Origin: Alisma plantago-aquatica | Lineage: Eukaryota; Streptophyta; Magnoliopsida; Alismatales; Alismataceae | Assembly (NCBI GenBank): GCA_963693085.1 | Contig: OY856409.1 | Coordinates: 1,532,970,472 to 1,533,034,471 of the forward strand | Direction of reading: 5' to 3' | Length of the DNA stretch: 64,000 nucleotides | Part shown: piece after piece, positions 1-10,573 of the stretch | Numbering within the stretch: the stretch's first letter is position 1 | Layout: every line of letters starts with the position of its first letter | Position numbers and translations under genes: made by a program | The notes under the pieces: model-generated | Seen by the model: the letters and a program-made list of their open reading frames with translations, nothing else | What the model was told of the DNA's origin: nothing | The model's database searches: none

Positions 1-16
1 ATGGGTCTTCACAAGT

Positions 17-28
17 TGGTATCATAGC
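17..28 (+). promoter_or_regulatory. Primer binding site of GYX-1
   Basis: TGGTATCATAGC differs by one base from TGGTATCAGAGC, the plant initiator Met-tRNA primer site, and lies 3 bases after the LTR end TTCACA. The same site recurs at 40937-40948 in the second copy. It sets the element's orientation and the LTR end. Confidence 0.75.
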
Positions 29-1479
29 TCTAGGATCGCTGAGTCTACATGGACACTAGTACTTAGGAATAGGATGATGTCTTAGGGACATGACATAAAA
101 ACATGATGCATACTTCTTAATTTCAATACTTGGATGTCCTGTCCATGTTTTCAACAATTGAAGAAAAGGTAAGTGTGGAACTCTTAGATTGTTATCTTTC
201 TGATTACTCTGAAAAAGTAGTCATTTTGGAACAATCTAAAGAGAATAATGAATAAGAAATCATGGTGCTAATACCTCAATATTACCATAAAAGAAGATGA
301 TAATTACATTGTAACCTATCAAAACTTGAATGTTTCGTAACTATAAAAGAAAGATATGACATCATGAAACCTAAATCTGAATACAGATGGGCAAATGAGG
401 AGTTCTTGAAGTTGTAATTCAAGAAGACAATGAGGTAAAAGAAAGATGAATTTGTACTAATGAAGTGATTCAAGGTACAAAATCCACATATGATTGAGAG
501 AACTCCTGAGATAAGTGTGATATGAGAAGATACATAAGAACATTGATAGATGAATAAAGTGGAACATGAGTTATTCTTAGACCAATCCGTGTGTGTAAAA
601 AAGTGTTAAAGTAAAATCTTCATAACATGTGAAAGAAATTATCACAGATGGTCCCTGATTAATGAAGAAAATGTGGAATATGATAATCTATCCCATGGTA
701 AGGGGCTAAAAAACATGATAAAATAAGGGGGCATACACAAGAATGATGAACATTTAATGAGAAAGAGCAATGAGATACGATAATCATGATAATGCCTATG
801 TTGATAGCAAGGAACCCAAGATAAAAAAGGGCAAAAAGACACACAAAAAGGTGTAACCTTCACGAGTAAGATAGAATCGATTACAATTTGCTAGTGACCC
901 TTGGACAATGTTGTCGAGTCATGGTAAGTTTGTTTCCCTCTGTGTTCTTTCTTTTCCAAGAACAACCTTCAAGTAAATCTTATGACACTTGGTATGTGTG
1001 GATTCACTATAATCTTGGGGGTGGATACCTTGATATGACATGTGGTTGATGGGACTATGGTTAAAAAATCTTGATGTTTGTGATGAGTATGCTTTTTGAG
1101 CCTTCTAAGAGTTAGGATGACTCCTCCTATATGTTCTTAGTCAGTTATGATGTTGAGGAAGTGGATGAGACTGGGATGTGAGTTCCTCTTGACATATGAA
1201 GTGGATATTAAGTTGATGAGTCCTAGTATCCAGGGTATACCGATATTATGTGAATCTTGGAAATCTTTATTAGACAAGTTTCTCAATGTTTCTCTTCATT
1301 ACAAATAGAGAGTTGAATGTTGATATCCTCTAAGTGTAATAGATGGGCTAATGATAAATGGATAAGATGACTACCAAGGATATATGGTTGATCAATAAAC
1401 ATGTGCTACATTGTTTATTTAATAGAGTGAAGTTTGGGATATCATCATATTAGACTAGAGTGGATGACACCAATTGTAT
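29..1479. other. GYX-1 5' internal region, no recognisable coding
   Basis: This AT-rich stretch corresponds to the place where gag and protease would lie in a full chromovirus. All frames are closed and I see no zinc knuckle or DTG/DSG protease motif. The only long frames are short antisense ones repeated in the second copy, as expected of duplicated DNA. The region matches 40949-41406 plus 46183-46891 and 53003 onward. Confidence 0.6.
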
Positions 1480-1838
1480 AGTCACCATGAGATTAGAATT
1501 TTTCCATTTAAATTAATCAATACATCAATAATGTTTATGGAACCTTATGATTTGTGACAATCTTTAATTGGTAACATCTCAATGTAGTTTAGAGATGGTT
1601 ACTATTTTCTCTAATCCTTAGGATTGTTGAAATAGCAATGAGTTAGTGTAAAGTTATACAAAGGTGAGTTTGATGTTAGCTAAAGTGCCTTCTCGGGGTT
1701 ATGTTATATCTTCTAAGTAGTATGTGAATCCAAATAGAATGGAGACAATTCTAGAGTGGGAATGACCCTAGGCACCGACGACTAAGATATGAAGCTCCCT
1801 AATCTTACTAGGACACTATAGGAAAGTCCATTTAGAAA
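1480..1838 (+). pseudogene. GYX-1 reverse transcriptase remnant
   Basis: Frames broken by stops still read as Ty3/gypsy reverse transcriptase. Bases 1480-1545 encode a decayed form of the G-H-Y-E-F-x-V-M-P-F-G-L-x-N-A-P-x-x-F-M block that precedes the catalytic aspartates. Bases 1691-1838, in another frame, encode a decayed version of the segment after the active site (G-x-V-I-S, V-N-P-N, I-L-E-W-E-x-P, L-x-G-x-Y-R). Several stop codons and at least one frameshift make it non-functional. The same remnant is at about 53300-53660 in the second copy. The assignment is by motif order and by eye; a profile search would settle it. Confidence 0.6.
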
Positions 1839-2556
1839 CGTCAATGTTGTTGCTTTACCCTAACAAGGTTGCCTACGAAATGTGTTCCTTATGGTATGGA
1901 ATGATTGATGGATGCTATCATGATGCAAGACATCAAATAAGAGTAGCATAGTGAGGAGCATGATAGATTCCATAGACCAAGTGACAAGACAATGTGTGAC
2001 TCTACAACTAGACAATGGTTTGAGATGCTAATGATCGAGTAAGATAGTACCTGGGGAGAACCATCTTTGACACATATGATGTATCATAAGGTGAAGGACA
2101 TGCAATGGAATCTAAGTATGAGACATGGTATGACACAACATGGTCAAGTGCACAGTTGACAACCAATCAATAATAAACATTAGGATTCCGATATATATGA
2201 GGATACAATGAAGGTTCAACCCGGCCTTATGTGGTAGAGAGTTGGTCAATCCACCATTGACATCATTGGAGAATTTTCTATGAACACATGTCTTGTACTC
2301 CTTGACAGAAAAAGGATGTCCACCTCATTGATTGAGTTTCTTACTATAATAACCATCAGAGGAGAATAGTCATAATACCTTGTAAAGTTACATATGATAA
2401 GAGATGTAGGACATTCCATTATTAGTAAAAGCAAGCAAGTATGCTTTTGAGTAATGTGTTGATACAATAAATAGAATAGTTGAGGACGATATCTATAGTC
2501 CTAAGTTGAAAGGTACAAGAATATATGTATAGGTTTCATGTTAGTTTCTATGTTTC

Positions 2557-2799
2557 ATGTTGAGGAAGTGTCACACCAGTATTCGACAAGTGATACAAAC
2601 AGTGGAGGTGGAGTTGCATGAGGATGTTCTCTATGAGGAGGCCAAGGTGACCCATGCATGAGTTGAGGGAGAAGAACATGACTTCTATTAGGGTGTTGTT
2701 ACATCACCATGATATGGAAATAACCATGTGGATATTAGAGGATTAGGTGCATGATAAGTACTCATCTTTTCTTTCCTTGGATTTTAGGGGTGAAATACT
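2557..2799 (+). pseudogene. GYX-1 integrase C-terminus and chromodomain remnant
   Basis: From 2557 a short frame begins M-L-R-K and continues into V-E-L-H-E-D-x-L-Y-E-E, which matches the integrase C-terminal linker of plant chromoviruses (H-V-S-M-L-R-K ... Y-E-E-x-P). After a stop and a frameshift, bases 2681-2795 read I-R-V-L-L-H-H-H-D-M-E-I-T-M-W-x-L-E-D, equivalent to the chromodomain block V-x-V-L-W-R-H-H-x-x-E-E-A-T-W-E-x-E-D. In chromoviruses this domain directs insertion by binding modified histones. Here it is dead. It sits about 20 bases before the LTR, as expected for the C-terminus of pol. Confidence 0.65.
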
Positions 2800-3543
2800 A
2801 TTAGGAGTTTATGGTTGTTAGACCCCTAATCTTTCTTAAAGTGTTGAACAAGATTATTACCATATTTGAGTGCTCACACCTAAATTAAAGGAGTTGAATT
2901 TCTTTAATATTATGTGACAAGATTAATTTTCAAGTTTGGTCGAGTTGGGAAACTATTTGTGCAAGTTATGAAATTTTGTGCACATTGTGGACTTTTGTGT
3001 AGTTTTCCCATATTTGAGTTTTTTTTTGCAATTTGTCACACTCATCATGTTCCTTAGATGTTTTCTTACCTTTCTTGAGATTTTTGGGCCATGGGGTGCC
3101 TATTTGTACCTTGGTTTGGTGGTGTTACTCTTCAAGGGTGACTTAGGGTTTACCCCTTCATGGAAGAGCTACCTTTAGAGGCTATGAACCGATGGTACCC
3201 TATTTGGTTGAAAACTGATGATCACCACCAGGTGGTGACAACCTATGGTCATCTTTAGAGGTATTGGGTCGATGTTTTTCTTGTTTGGGTTCACTTGGAC
3301 CGATGGTTCACTCAAAGGAGGTAACCAACCGATGGTTCTTCACTTAAGAGACTATGGTTCCAAAGAACTGATGGCTACTATGCTTGGAGACTGATGGTTG
3401 GTTTGGAGGGCCAAACACTGATGCTAACCAAGTCTCCATGACTGATGGATCTTCTTCTTGCATGGTCATGACATCCATAGGCCATGGACACATGGCAAAG
3501 CTACTAGGACACCTCAAGCTTCTCTTCTCCCTTATCCATAAGC

Positions 3544-3554
3544 TTTATATACCT
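3544..3554 (+). promoter_or_regulatory. Putative TATA box of the GYX LTR
   Basis: CTTTATATACC is present here and at the same LTR position near 55361 in the other copy. It lies downstream of the cluster of ACCGATGGT motifs. No transcription start can be seen from sequence alone. Confidence 0.4.
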
Positions 3555-4229
3555 AACCTTTAGCTCTATTTGGTGGAAGAGAGAGTGCCCAAGGTGGAAG
3601 AAGATAGCTAAACTTCTTGTTGGAGCATTTAAGGTTCAGATCTACCCTCATCTAGGGTTTGTAAAGCTTCCTTTGGGTGGTCTTGACTTAAGCTAGTAAG
3701 TTTCTTCTTCTTTCCTTCATTTCTCTTGTAGTTCTTCTTCCTCCTAACTTAATTCTAGGAAGGAACCATGGTTTTACATGGTAAATATTGCTCTAGATCT
3801 CAAAGAAGTTTTCTTTCTTTCTCTCTTGACCTAGGGCTTGCTTTACTTGTAGAGAAAGAGCTACTTAGCCACGTTTAGAGCTTAAACTAGGGTTCTCTAC
3901 CTTATTTGCTCAATTTTTATTACTTCTTGGAGCCTGATCTTCTTCTTAGAGGTGAGTTTTATAACCTCTTCACATTTATTGCTTACTGCAAGCTTGCTTA
4001 CTCAAGTTCTTGCTCAAATGAAGATCTAAGTATATAGAAGAAATCTTTGCCCAAGGTTTCAGTTTAATGTTGTTCCTTGATTAGTTTCTAACTCTAGACA
4101 AACTTGAAACCATGTGCACAACCTTCCTGAGGTAGAGGAAGAATTTATTCTTTCTTACATGTCAACCAATGGTGCTTATCTTCTCCCTTATCCATAAGCT
4201 TTATATATGTATCCTTTAGCTCGCAAATG

Positions 4230-4234
4230 AAATG
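4230..4234. repeat. Target site duplication of COP1 (left)
   Basis: AAATG here and AAATG at 37055-37059 flank TGTTGG...CCAACA. Joining the flanks restores GYX LTR sequence seen uninterrupted near 55383-55400, which proves an insertion. Confidence 0.9.
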
Positions 4235-4787
4235 TGTTGGGTTTTGGAGGAGGCAGAGAAGTAGCGGAAACAAAAAAAAATTCTCCCCAAACCCAGAACA
4301 AAAGGAATCACGTCAACATCTATATAATAGGAAAGATGGGTTGTGAATCATATCTTGTCCTGAGGCTTGCTCGGCGACAATACCTCGCGCCTTGCGCGGT
4401 CTTCACCTCCGGTCTTGGACGGTGTCTGTGCAGCTCCTGGTCGCACCGGGACTGAAGACCTTTCCTCCTCCCAGACTGTCGGATGATAGTTGTCCTCCTG
4501 AGCGGCAGTGACCTCCCGCCTTTGAAGTAGTCCACATGGACCACCTGGAACTCCACTCTCCTTATCCCACAAGGAAGTGGAAGGAGTCGCACCCTCTTGT
4601 TGACGTACTAGTCGCCAACACACTCTCCTGTTGTCAATTGCAACTACAGTTGTCCTTTCCTTGTTGCACCTCCCTTTGCGGGAAGCACTTGCTCGGGCTC
4701 TCTCTCGGTTACCAAAACCAGAGAGAATGACAACTTTGCAGAGCAACCGACTTGCACTGAGTTGTACTCTGAGAAGCCCCCAATACC

Positions 4788-4802
4788 CCATATATATATA
4801 GG
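4788..4802 (-). promoter_or_regulatory. TATA box of the COP1 LTR
   Basis: The minus strand reads CCTATATATATATGGGG across this position. A shorter TATATATAGG form is at about 35386-35396 in the other LTR and at about 63600 in the third family copy. It lies about 110-500 bases downstream, in the sense direction, of the palindrome clusters. Confidence 0.6.
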
Positions 4803-4901
4803 CGGGTCATGGGACAGGGTTCTCTGTGCCCGGAAATATGGGACTAAAAGAAGGAGTAGAAGGGTTCGAGATTTTCCACAAAAGCAACCAACTCGCAACC
4901 T

Positions 4902-5293
4902 GAACCGATCGGTTCACAAGTGAACCGGTCGGTTGGGGACCTGAACCGATCGGTTCACCACTGAACCGATCGTTTGGGACCCTTGAACCGATCGGTTCAC
5001 TCCTGAACCGATCAGTTGGGGTTCCAGGTTGGTTCCCGATTGACTTTCCTTCTTTTGTTTCCAATCAGTATCGAATACCAATCCTATTTCTAATCAAATT
5101 GGATAATTGAAACGAAAGAAAAATTCTCACCAATCCTACTTTCACAAGTTGTTCGATTGCACCAGTTGAACCAATCGGTTCAACACTTGAACCGCTCATT
5201 TCACTCTGTGCATGAGCCGATCGGTTCAACAATTGAGCCGACCGGTTCAGCAACCTCAGCCGACCGGTTCATCACATGAACTGATCGGTTGGG
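4902..5293. repeat. Array of AACCGATCGGTT-type palindromes in COP1 U3
   Basis: GAACCGATCGGTTC, a perfect 14-base palindrome, occurs at 4902-4915, 4943-4956 and 4985-4998. One- or two-base variants such as GAACCGGTCGGTT occur at 4922, 4963, 5005, 5168, 5215, 5236, 5262 and 5279. They stand out from AT-rich surroundings and are repeated in the other LTR (about 35496-35875) and in the third LTR (about 63709-63995). Their position upstream of the TATA box suggests an enhancer array; that role is inferred. Confidence 0.85.
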
Positions 5294-6480
5294 AGTGTAG
5301 GTTGTGCAGAATCAGTCAAATGTGATTTCAATCAATCTGATACTCCAATCAATGCGTCCAACACCTTGAACATTATGATATTGAGCTATCGATTAATTGA
5401 GTGTTTAATTGAACTACTAAACTCCTTTAGTAATCAATCTAAACATTGCTTGTGGACAAAACTCCTCTTCCAGGTTAAATCCTATGTGTGTGACCCTGCA
5501 GGTACAATTCACGTTGGCAGTGAAAGTCCATAACACTTATAACTTCACAAGCAAAGAGCGGTGTCTAGTCACACATCATTGCTACCCAATTGAAATAGAA
5601 AGTTGGAGAACAACTTTCATCCCTACAATCCGTGAATGGTGTTACAGTGAATGTATAATTCCTTTGCCACTGATATCCAGAATGAACTCGAGGCATGGAA
5701 TAGTCATCCTGTCAATGTTCATTCATTTCCTTGATCTCAGAGTAGACCGAGTGAGATGTGTATGATATCAATATCACATATTGATTCACACATGCATGCG
5801 CATGCCTTTTCTCAATCCTACTCATCAAGTGGCCAAGGATATCAAACTCCCTCAGGAGGGACAAATCCCATATCTATCACTCACCCCTCAAAAGCCCCAT
5901 GTGTTAAAGCCACCCAATCATCACCTTTATAACAACCCATGTTTCAGGACTGCGTTTGATGAAGCCAAAGTGTACCCAACGACATGTGTTGAGTGTAGTG
6001 ATTTCAGGTCTAAGAATCACACTCACCACCATCACTGTGAGAGCTTACTGTGACTACCATGTCATGGTTCCATGTGTCACTCTCACGGTGGGTCTGTCCG
6101 GTACCTTGTTCTCTAACAAGTACCTATGTGCTTGGTTTGATATCACTATATCATGACTAATGAGATTCTGTCATCAACCAACACACAATCTAGTCTTTAG
6201 TGTTATTGATGTCTATGGTTATTTCCACAATAACAACCGTCCAGGGACTAAACAAGAAAAAATACTCTTAGCATCCGTATGATCTCATCGTTTAGGTCCT
6301 CAACCCAAAAGCATACGTCATTGAGTAAAATAATCTTTAGACATCTATCATGTTACACCATCATCTCAGAAACAGTTTAAACATATAGATTGGAAATTGC
6401 CTTTATTATTATTCAAATCATTTACAAAGTATCCCATTACAATCATCACATGACTTTCTCTATGGGAATACATACCAACA

Positions 6481-6492
6481 GACTCCCACTTG
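6481..6492 (-). promoter_or_regulatory. Polypurine tract of COP1
   Basis: On the minus strand AAGTGGGAGTC immediately precedes the LTR start TGTTGG. This is the expected place for the plus-strand primer of reverse transcription. Confidence 0.7.
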
Positions 6493-6627
6493 CACATAGA
6501 GCCAGTCACCAAGGAATCGTAGTCCTTGTGACCTAGCATGACCATCATGCTTCTGCTGAGAAAGGGCCTTAGTCAGTGGATCAGCTATATTGTCTTCAGT
6601 TGGTATTTTGCAAATCTTCACATCTCC

Positions 6628-7431
6628 TCACTGTACGATCTCTCGTATGAGATGGAAGCGCCACAGTATGTGCTTGGACCGCTGATGTGATCTGGGCTCC
6701 TTAGCTTGTGCAATAGCTCCATTATTGTCACAATAAAGCTCAATTGCATCACAGCTACTGGGAACTACACCAAGTTCAGAAATGAACTTCCTGATCCACA
6801 CAACCTCCTTTGCTGCATGCGAAGCAGCAATATACCCAGCCTCTGTAGTAGAATCAAAAACTGTTTCTTGCTTGGAACTCTTCCAGCTCACAGCTCCATT
6901 ATTAAGGCAAAACACAAATCCTGACTGTGATCTGTAATTATCTTTATCAGTTTGGAAGCTTGCATTGGTGTAACCCTTTACAACCAGCTCTTCCTCGCCG
7001 CTGTACACAAGAAACTGATCCTTAGTCCTTCGCAAGTATTTGAGGATGTTCTTCAAGGCTGTCCAGTGAGCATCCCCGGGATCTGACTAGTACATGCTCG
7101 TCATGCTTAGAGCATACGAGACATCTGGGTGTGTGCACAACATAGCGTACATGATGGATCTGATGGTTGATGCATATGGGATCCTATTCATCCACTCCCT
7201 CTCTTCACAAGATTGGGGACATTGAGCTCTAGAGACGGTGACTCCATGTAACATGGGGATGTTACCTCTCTTTGAGTTCTCCATGCTGAACTGCTTCAAC
7301 ACCTTGTCAATGTACGTGCTCTAACTTAGTCCGAGAATCCTTCTAGATCTATCTCTATAGATCTTAATTCCTAGAATATAGGATGCTTCTCCTAAGTCCT
7401 TCATTGAGAAAGGTTTCCAAAGCCAAGTCTT
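6628..7431 (-). pseudogene. COP1 pol, reverse transcriptase C-terminus and RNase H (exonised 3' part)
   Basis: On the minus strand this runs from the TRG-A insertion point to near the polypurine tract. Frames 7302-7087 and 7056-6628 carry the copia segment after the RT active site (Y-A-S-x-I-R-S-I-M-Y-A-M, T-H-P-D-V-S-Y-A-L) and then RNase H (Y-L-R-R-T-K-D, G-Y-T-N-A-S-F, S-Q-S-G-F-V-F, T-E-A-G-Y-I-A, L-Y-C-D-N-N-G-A, S-K-H-I). The usual first RNase H Asp (G-Y-x-D-A) is replaced by Asn in G-Y-T-N-A-S. A stop at 7084-7086 separates the frames and an in-frame stop lies at about 7320. The upstream part is at 13950, beyond TRG-A. Confidence 0.85.
7427..7431. repeat. Target site duplication of TRG-A (left)
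   Basis: GTCTT here matches GTCTT at 13945-13949. Removing 7432-13949 rejoins the COP1 reverse transcriptase. Confidence 0.88.
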
Positions 7432-8879
7432 TGTTGGCTAAATTGACATTATGATAAATCCCTTTGTTTTGATGATGACAAACATTTCATTCTTGTTGAT
7501 CTAATGAGCTACTTGAGTGTTGCAGAAATGAGGTGGATGACAAAGTACTAGGGAATCTATATGCTTGAATGCTTGTAAATTTCATGAAATGTAATCAATT
7601 GTAAACGTGTACAAATGTATAATGTACAAGTACTTAGACATCATGTAAATCAAGCATTAGATCTTCCCTAGCCAATCACTACACTTAGATAGGTCATCCC
7701 CTTCAATAGTGTCACATATGCACACTCATACATGCACTTAAGCACTATATTTAAAACATTGAAACAGGGTCAATCTCAGTCGACAAACTCCTCGATCGAG
7801 ACACTCTCGGTCAACAAACTTCTCGACCGAGAATGACCCAAGTAGCCGTTAGACACAGCTGATAAGGTAGTTGGTAGTTGGAGATGAACATTGCTAACAC
7901 TTGATCCAGAGAGCCTGTCGGTCGACAAAACTTCGACCGAATAGGCATCTCATTCGACAATTTCTCGACCGAGATGGACTCTGACAGCAACTGCAAAATT
8001 AATTAACTAAGCCGTTGTTAAAGCAACAAACTTTTACGGCTAGTTAAGCACTTCGAACCCCCTTGAAAGTGTCTAGAACGTCCTTAAGCACTTGTAGTAC
8101 ATTCCTATAAATAGGACATGCCTTAGGACACCTAAACTCACTAATTCCACACTTGAGATAATCTTTGAGCATACACTTGCATTTGCAATCTGTTTTGAGA
8201 AATTGAGCAACACTTACTTTGGCTATCTTTCTACTTGATCAAATTTCATGTCCCATAGGCTAGCATCTCCTTTCCACTGCAATTACACTTCCATACACAT
8301 TGGTTAGGAGATCAAAACACTTGATATAGGAAATCAAGCCTTGTGCTTCAAAGGATAAGTTGTAAATATCCATTTTCCTTTCTTGTTCCTTTTATTGTTT
8401 GTATTCTCCTTGCTACTCCTAGGGTTGGAGGCTGCGGATTGGAGAAGGTTCTTCTCGGAAGATAAGGTTGACTTCAAGCTACTTCAAGAAGGCTATTGCA
8501 ACGGGAAGCTACTTCAAGAAGGCTATTGCAACGGGAAGCTACTTCAGGAGGAAGGCTGCTTCAAGGTTGGTGCAATTACTTCAAGGTGAAGGCTGCTTCA
8601 AGGTTGGTGCAATTACTTCAAGGTGAAGGTTGCTTGAAGGGTTTAAGGAAAGAATTGTAATTTTATGTAAAGTCCTTGCGAGGTAATAAAATTTAATTCT
8701 TTCAAAATCCCGGTTGGGTAAGCAACTGGGTAGTGGACTGACTACCTCAGTATTTGCTAAGGTTAGGAACCACTCTAAACCCTTGTCTCCTTGTCCAATA
8801 TTCTTGTGGTTGGTTGTCTGAGTTAAATAATTGTTAAATATCTTTAAAACCATATTCACCCCCCTCTAGTGGTTTTTCA
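7432..8879 (+). repeat. TRG-A 5' LTR
   Basis: This 1,448-base LTR runs from TGTTGGCTAAATTG to CTAGTGGTTTTTCA. It contains dyads of TCGGTCGA/TCGACCGA at about 7776-7977, the TATA box CTATAAATAGG at 8105-8115, a short tandem repeat of a 30-base unit around 8474-8550, and AATAAA near 8684 as a likely polyadenylation signal. The 3' copy keeps the dyads better. Several differences inside them are CG to TG or CA changes. Confidence 0.9.
8105..8115 (+). promoter_or_regulatory. TATA box of the TRG LTR
   Basis: CTATAAATAGG is identical in all six TRG-A, B and C LTRs: here, 13169-13179, 17652-17662, 22561-22571, 47609-47619 and 52254-52264. TRG-D has the same CTATAAATAGG on the minus strand near 61783-61793 and 59620-59630. 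It follows the dyad array by about 120-340 bases. Confidence 0.75.
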
Positions 8880-8881
8880 AT

Positions 8882-8893
8882 TGGTATCAGAGC
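8882..8893 (+). promoter_or_regulatory. Primer binding site of TRG-A
   Basis: TGGTATCAGAGC is a perfect match to the plant initiator Met-tRNA primer site and starts 2 bases after the 5' LTR end. Confidence 0.92.
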
Positions 8894-8926
8894 AGGTTTC
8901 AAGGAACCCTAACAAGGTCTTGAAGA

Positions 8927-10573
8927 ATGGGTGACAGGGTTCTCAACAACCTTAACCTTGAAGGGACACTTGTTTCTAGGCCTCCAGCGTTTGATGGAAC
9001 AAACTACACATATTGGAAGAGAAGGATGCAGTTCTACTTCCAAGGCATCAGTTGAGACTTATGGAGGATGGTGTCAACCCCATACGAGCTTCCTCAAATG
9101 CAATATGTAGAGTGGGATGCAAATATGGTAAAATCGGCTCAAATGAATGCAAAGGCTGTAAGTATTCTTTATTGTTCAATTTCAGTAGGAGAATTTAATA
9201 GAATATCAAACTGTGAAACAGCCTATGAAATATGGCATAGACTTTCTATAACTTATGAATGGACAATTCAAGTTAAGAATTCCAAAGTTAGTATGCTTAA
9301 ACAAAAGTTTGAACATTTCCGTATGGATCCAAATGAATCTATTAGTGAAATGTATGCAAAATTCTCTTCTATTGTAAATGGTTTAAATGCTTTAGGTGAA
9401 GTTGTTCTTGAAGAAGATCAGGTATCAAAGATTCTTAGATCACTTCCTCCCAAATACAAGCCCAAGGTGACAGCCATTGAAGAAGCAAATGACCTCACCC
9501 GAATAAAGATGGAACAACTCATAGGCAACCTAGAAGCTCATGAGGCAACATTAGAAGAGGAAGAAAGAAGAGAACGTGAACTTAAACAAGGGAAAAAGAA
9601 GAACATTACATTCAAAGCATCAACCAAGGACACTCATGATACAAGTGAAGATGATAGTGAAGAAGAAACTCTCATTGTAAATGGTAAGAAATATAAAAGT
9701 TTTAAAACTAATAAAACTCCTAGTGTTTCTTCTTCCAGGTGCTTTGAATGTGGCAAGAAGGGACACATGAAAGGTGATTGCCCAAAACTCAAGAAAGGGA
9801 AGAAATCATCTCACAAAAAGAAAGAAAAAGCATATAAAGCTGCATGGGATGATTCAAGTGATGATAGTGATGATGGAAAAGAAGAAGTAGAATACCTCAT
9901 TTCTACAACAAATGAAGAAGAAGAAGAAGAGGTAAGTCTTTTTGATCTACCAAAAGAAGATCTAATTGCTAGTCTTGAAGATACTCATGAGAAATATATT
10001 GAGTGCACGAAGAAACTTAAGAAGTCAAATAAAGTAAATGATGATTTAAATGTTAAACTTCTTGCTCTTGCATCTGAAAATGAAGATCTCAAAAAGGCAA
10101 ATGAAGATTATGATCTTAAGTTAAAATCTGTAGAAGCCGATTGCAATCTTCTTTCCTTAGAAAAGTTAAACTTGCAAACTCAAGTGAATGATCTTCAGAA
10201 ACAACCTGTTCTATGTTCACACTTAGATTATGATGAGGTTTTCAAAGAAAGAAACTCTCTAGTATCTAATTTAGATCAAGCAAAGAAAGATATAAACAAG
10301 AAGATGGATGATATTTCTAAGTTACAAAGAAATATAAATGAGTTAAGAGGAAATGACATGCTTGAAAATATTCTGAAAATTTCCTCTAGTTATAATGGAA
10401 GAAGAGGATTAGGATATGATCCAAAGAGAAATAAACCCAAAAGAGCTAAAACATCCAAGACTAAGATTATGTTTGTACCTAGGAACACCATTCCTAGAAA
10501 GAGAAATGAAGTTGACTCTATTAGTTGTCATTATTGCATGCGTCTTGGACACTATTCATTTTCATGCCCATAA
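8927..10573 (+). pseudogene. gag: TRG-A Gag with one premature stop codon
   Basis: The start is the ATG at 8927 (M-G-D-R-V-L-N), which is followed by the DUF4219-like R-P-P-x-F-D-G-x-N-Y-x-Y-W-K segment; an in-frame TGA at 9053-9055 breaks it. The same frame runs on from 9056 to 10573. The UBN2 capsid-like domain is at about residues 60-190 (E-I-W, M-Y-A-K-F, I-L-R-S-L-P-P). A zinc knuckle C-x2-C-x4-H-x4-C starts at 9740, followed by an acidic segment, a long coiled coil, and a second knuckle C-H-Y-C-x4-H-x4-C at 10526-10567. One lost base after the second knuckle removes a tail that TRG-B and TRG-C retain (W-V-P-K then stop). Gag would package the element's RNA in cytoplasmic particles. There is no downstream pol. 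Confidence 0.88.

Larger units (their letters stand above)
1..4178 (+). mobile_element. GYX-1: decayed Ty3/gypsy chromovirus, internal region and part of its 3' LTR
   Basis: Bases 1-13 are the last bases of an LTR (ending TTCACA). A primer binding site follows, then about 2.8 kb of internal DNA, then an LTR starting TGTTAGACCCC at 2816. The whole segment recurs at 40921 onward, about 3-4% diverged by eye, which defines the unit. Degenerate reverse transcriptase and chromodomain remnants in the same orientation identify a Ty3/gypsy chromovirus. No open reading frame of useful length survives and gag was not recognised. The LTR is nearly twice as long as the internal part, so this is a deletion derivative resembling a LARD. 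At 4178 the LTR is interrupted by a junction rather than by its natural end. Confidence 0.75.
2816..4234 (+). repeat. GYX LTR, left portion (interrupted by COP1)
   Basis: The LTR starts TGTTAGACCCC just after a degenerate polypurine stretch. Bases 2816-3563 align with 54636-55382. Bases 3564-4178 align with 55441-56053, with a 58-base deletion before them. At 4178/4179 the sequence jumps back to a segment equivalent to 55343 onward, so part of the LTR is present twice across the COP1 insertion (see findings). The copies of AACCGATGGT at about 3187-3450 lie upstream of a TATA-like TTTATATACC near 3544. The 5-base duplication AAATG (4230-4234) ends this portion. Confidence 0.7.
4235..6480 (-). 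repeat. COP1 3' LTR (left copy)
   Basis: This 2,246-base copy is bounded by TGTTGG and CCAACA. On the sense (minus) strand U3 starts at 6480. Two dense clusters of AACCGATCGGTT-like palindromes lie at about 4902-5017 and 5165-5293, followed downstream by a TATA box at 4788-4802. The other copy is split at 24105-24320 and 35042-37054. Antisense frames at 5484-5765 and 5781-6053 are matched in the other LTR and look like passengers of LTR duplication. Confidence 0.9.

Noticed and set aside
2246..2467. 73-codon minus-strand frame, repeated at 54066-54287
   Set aside because: It is antisense to the decayed chromovirus and shared only because the element is duplicated.
4902..5293. Resemblance of palindrome arrays to a CRISPR array
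   Set aside because: Repeats are short, variable and irregularly spaced, lie in LTRs of plant retrotransposons and have no cas genes.
5484..6053. Two adjoining frames of 93 and 90 codons, matched at 36058-36621
   Set aside because: They are antisense to COP1 and present in both LTRs only because LTRs are copies; no domain is recognisable.
8383..8589. 68-codon frame in the TRG-A LTR with a signal-peptide-like start, also at 13447-13653
   Set aside because: The equivalent position in TRG-B and TRG-C lacks the frame (for example a missing G in CCTAGGTTGG), and the second half is a DNA tandem repeat. Conservation between the two TRG-A LTRs is just LTR duplication.
8882..8893. tRNA gene fragment
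   Set aside because: The match is limited to the primer binding site next to the LTR; no cloverleaf is present.
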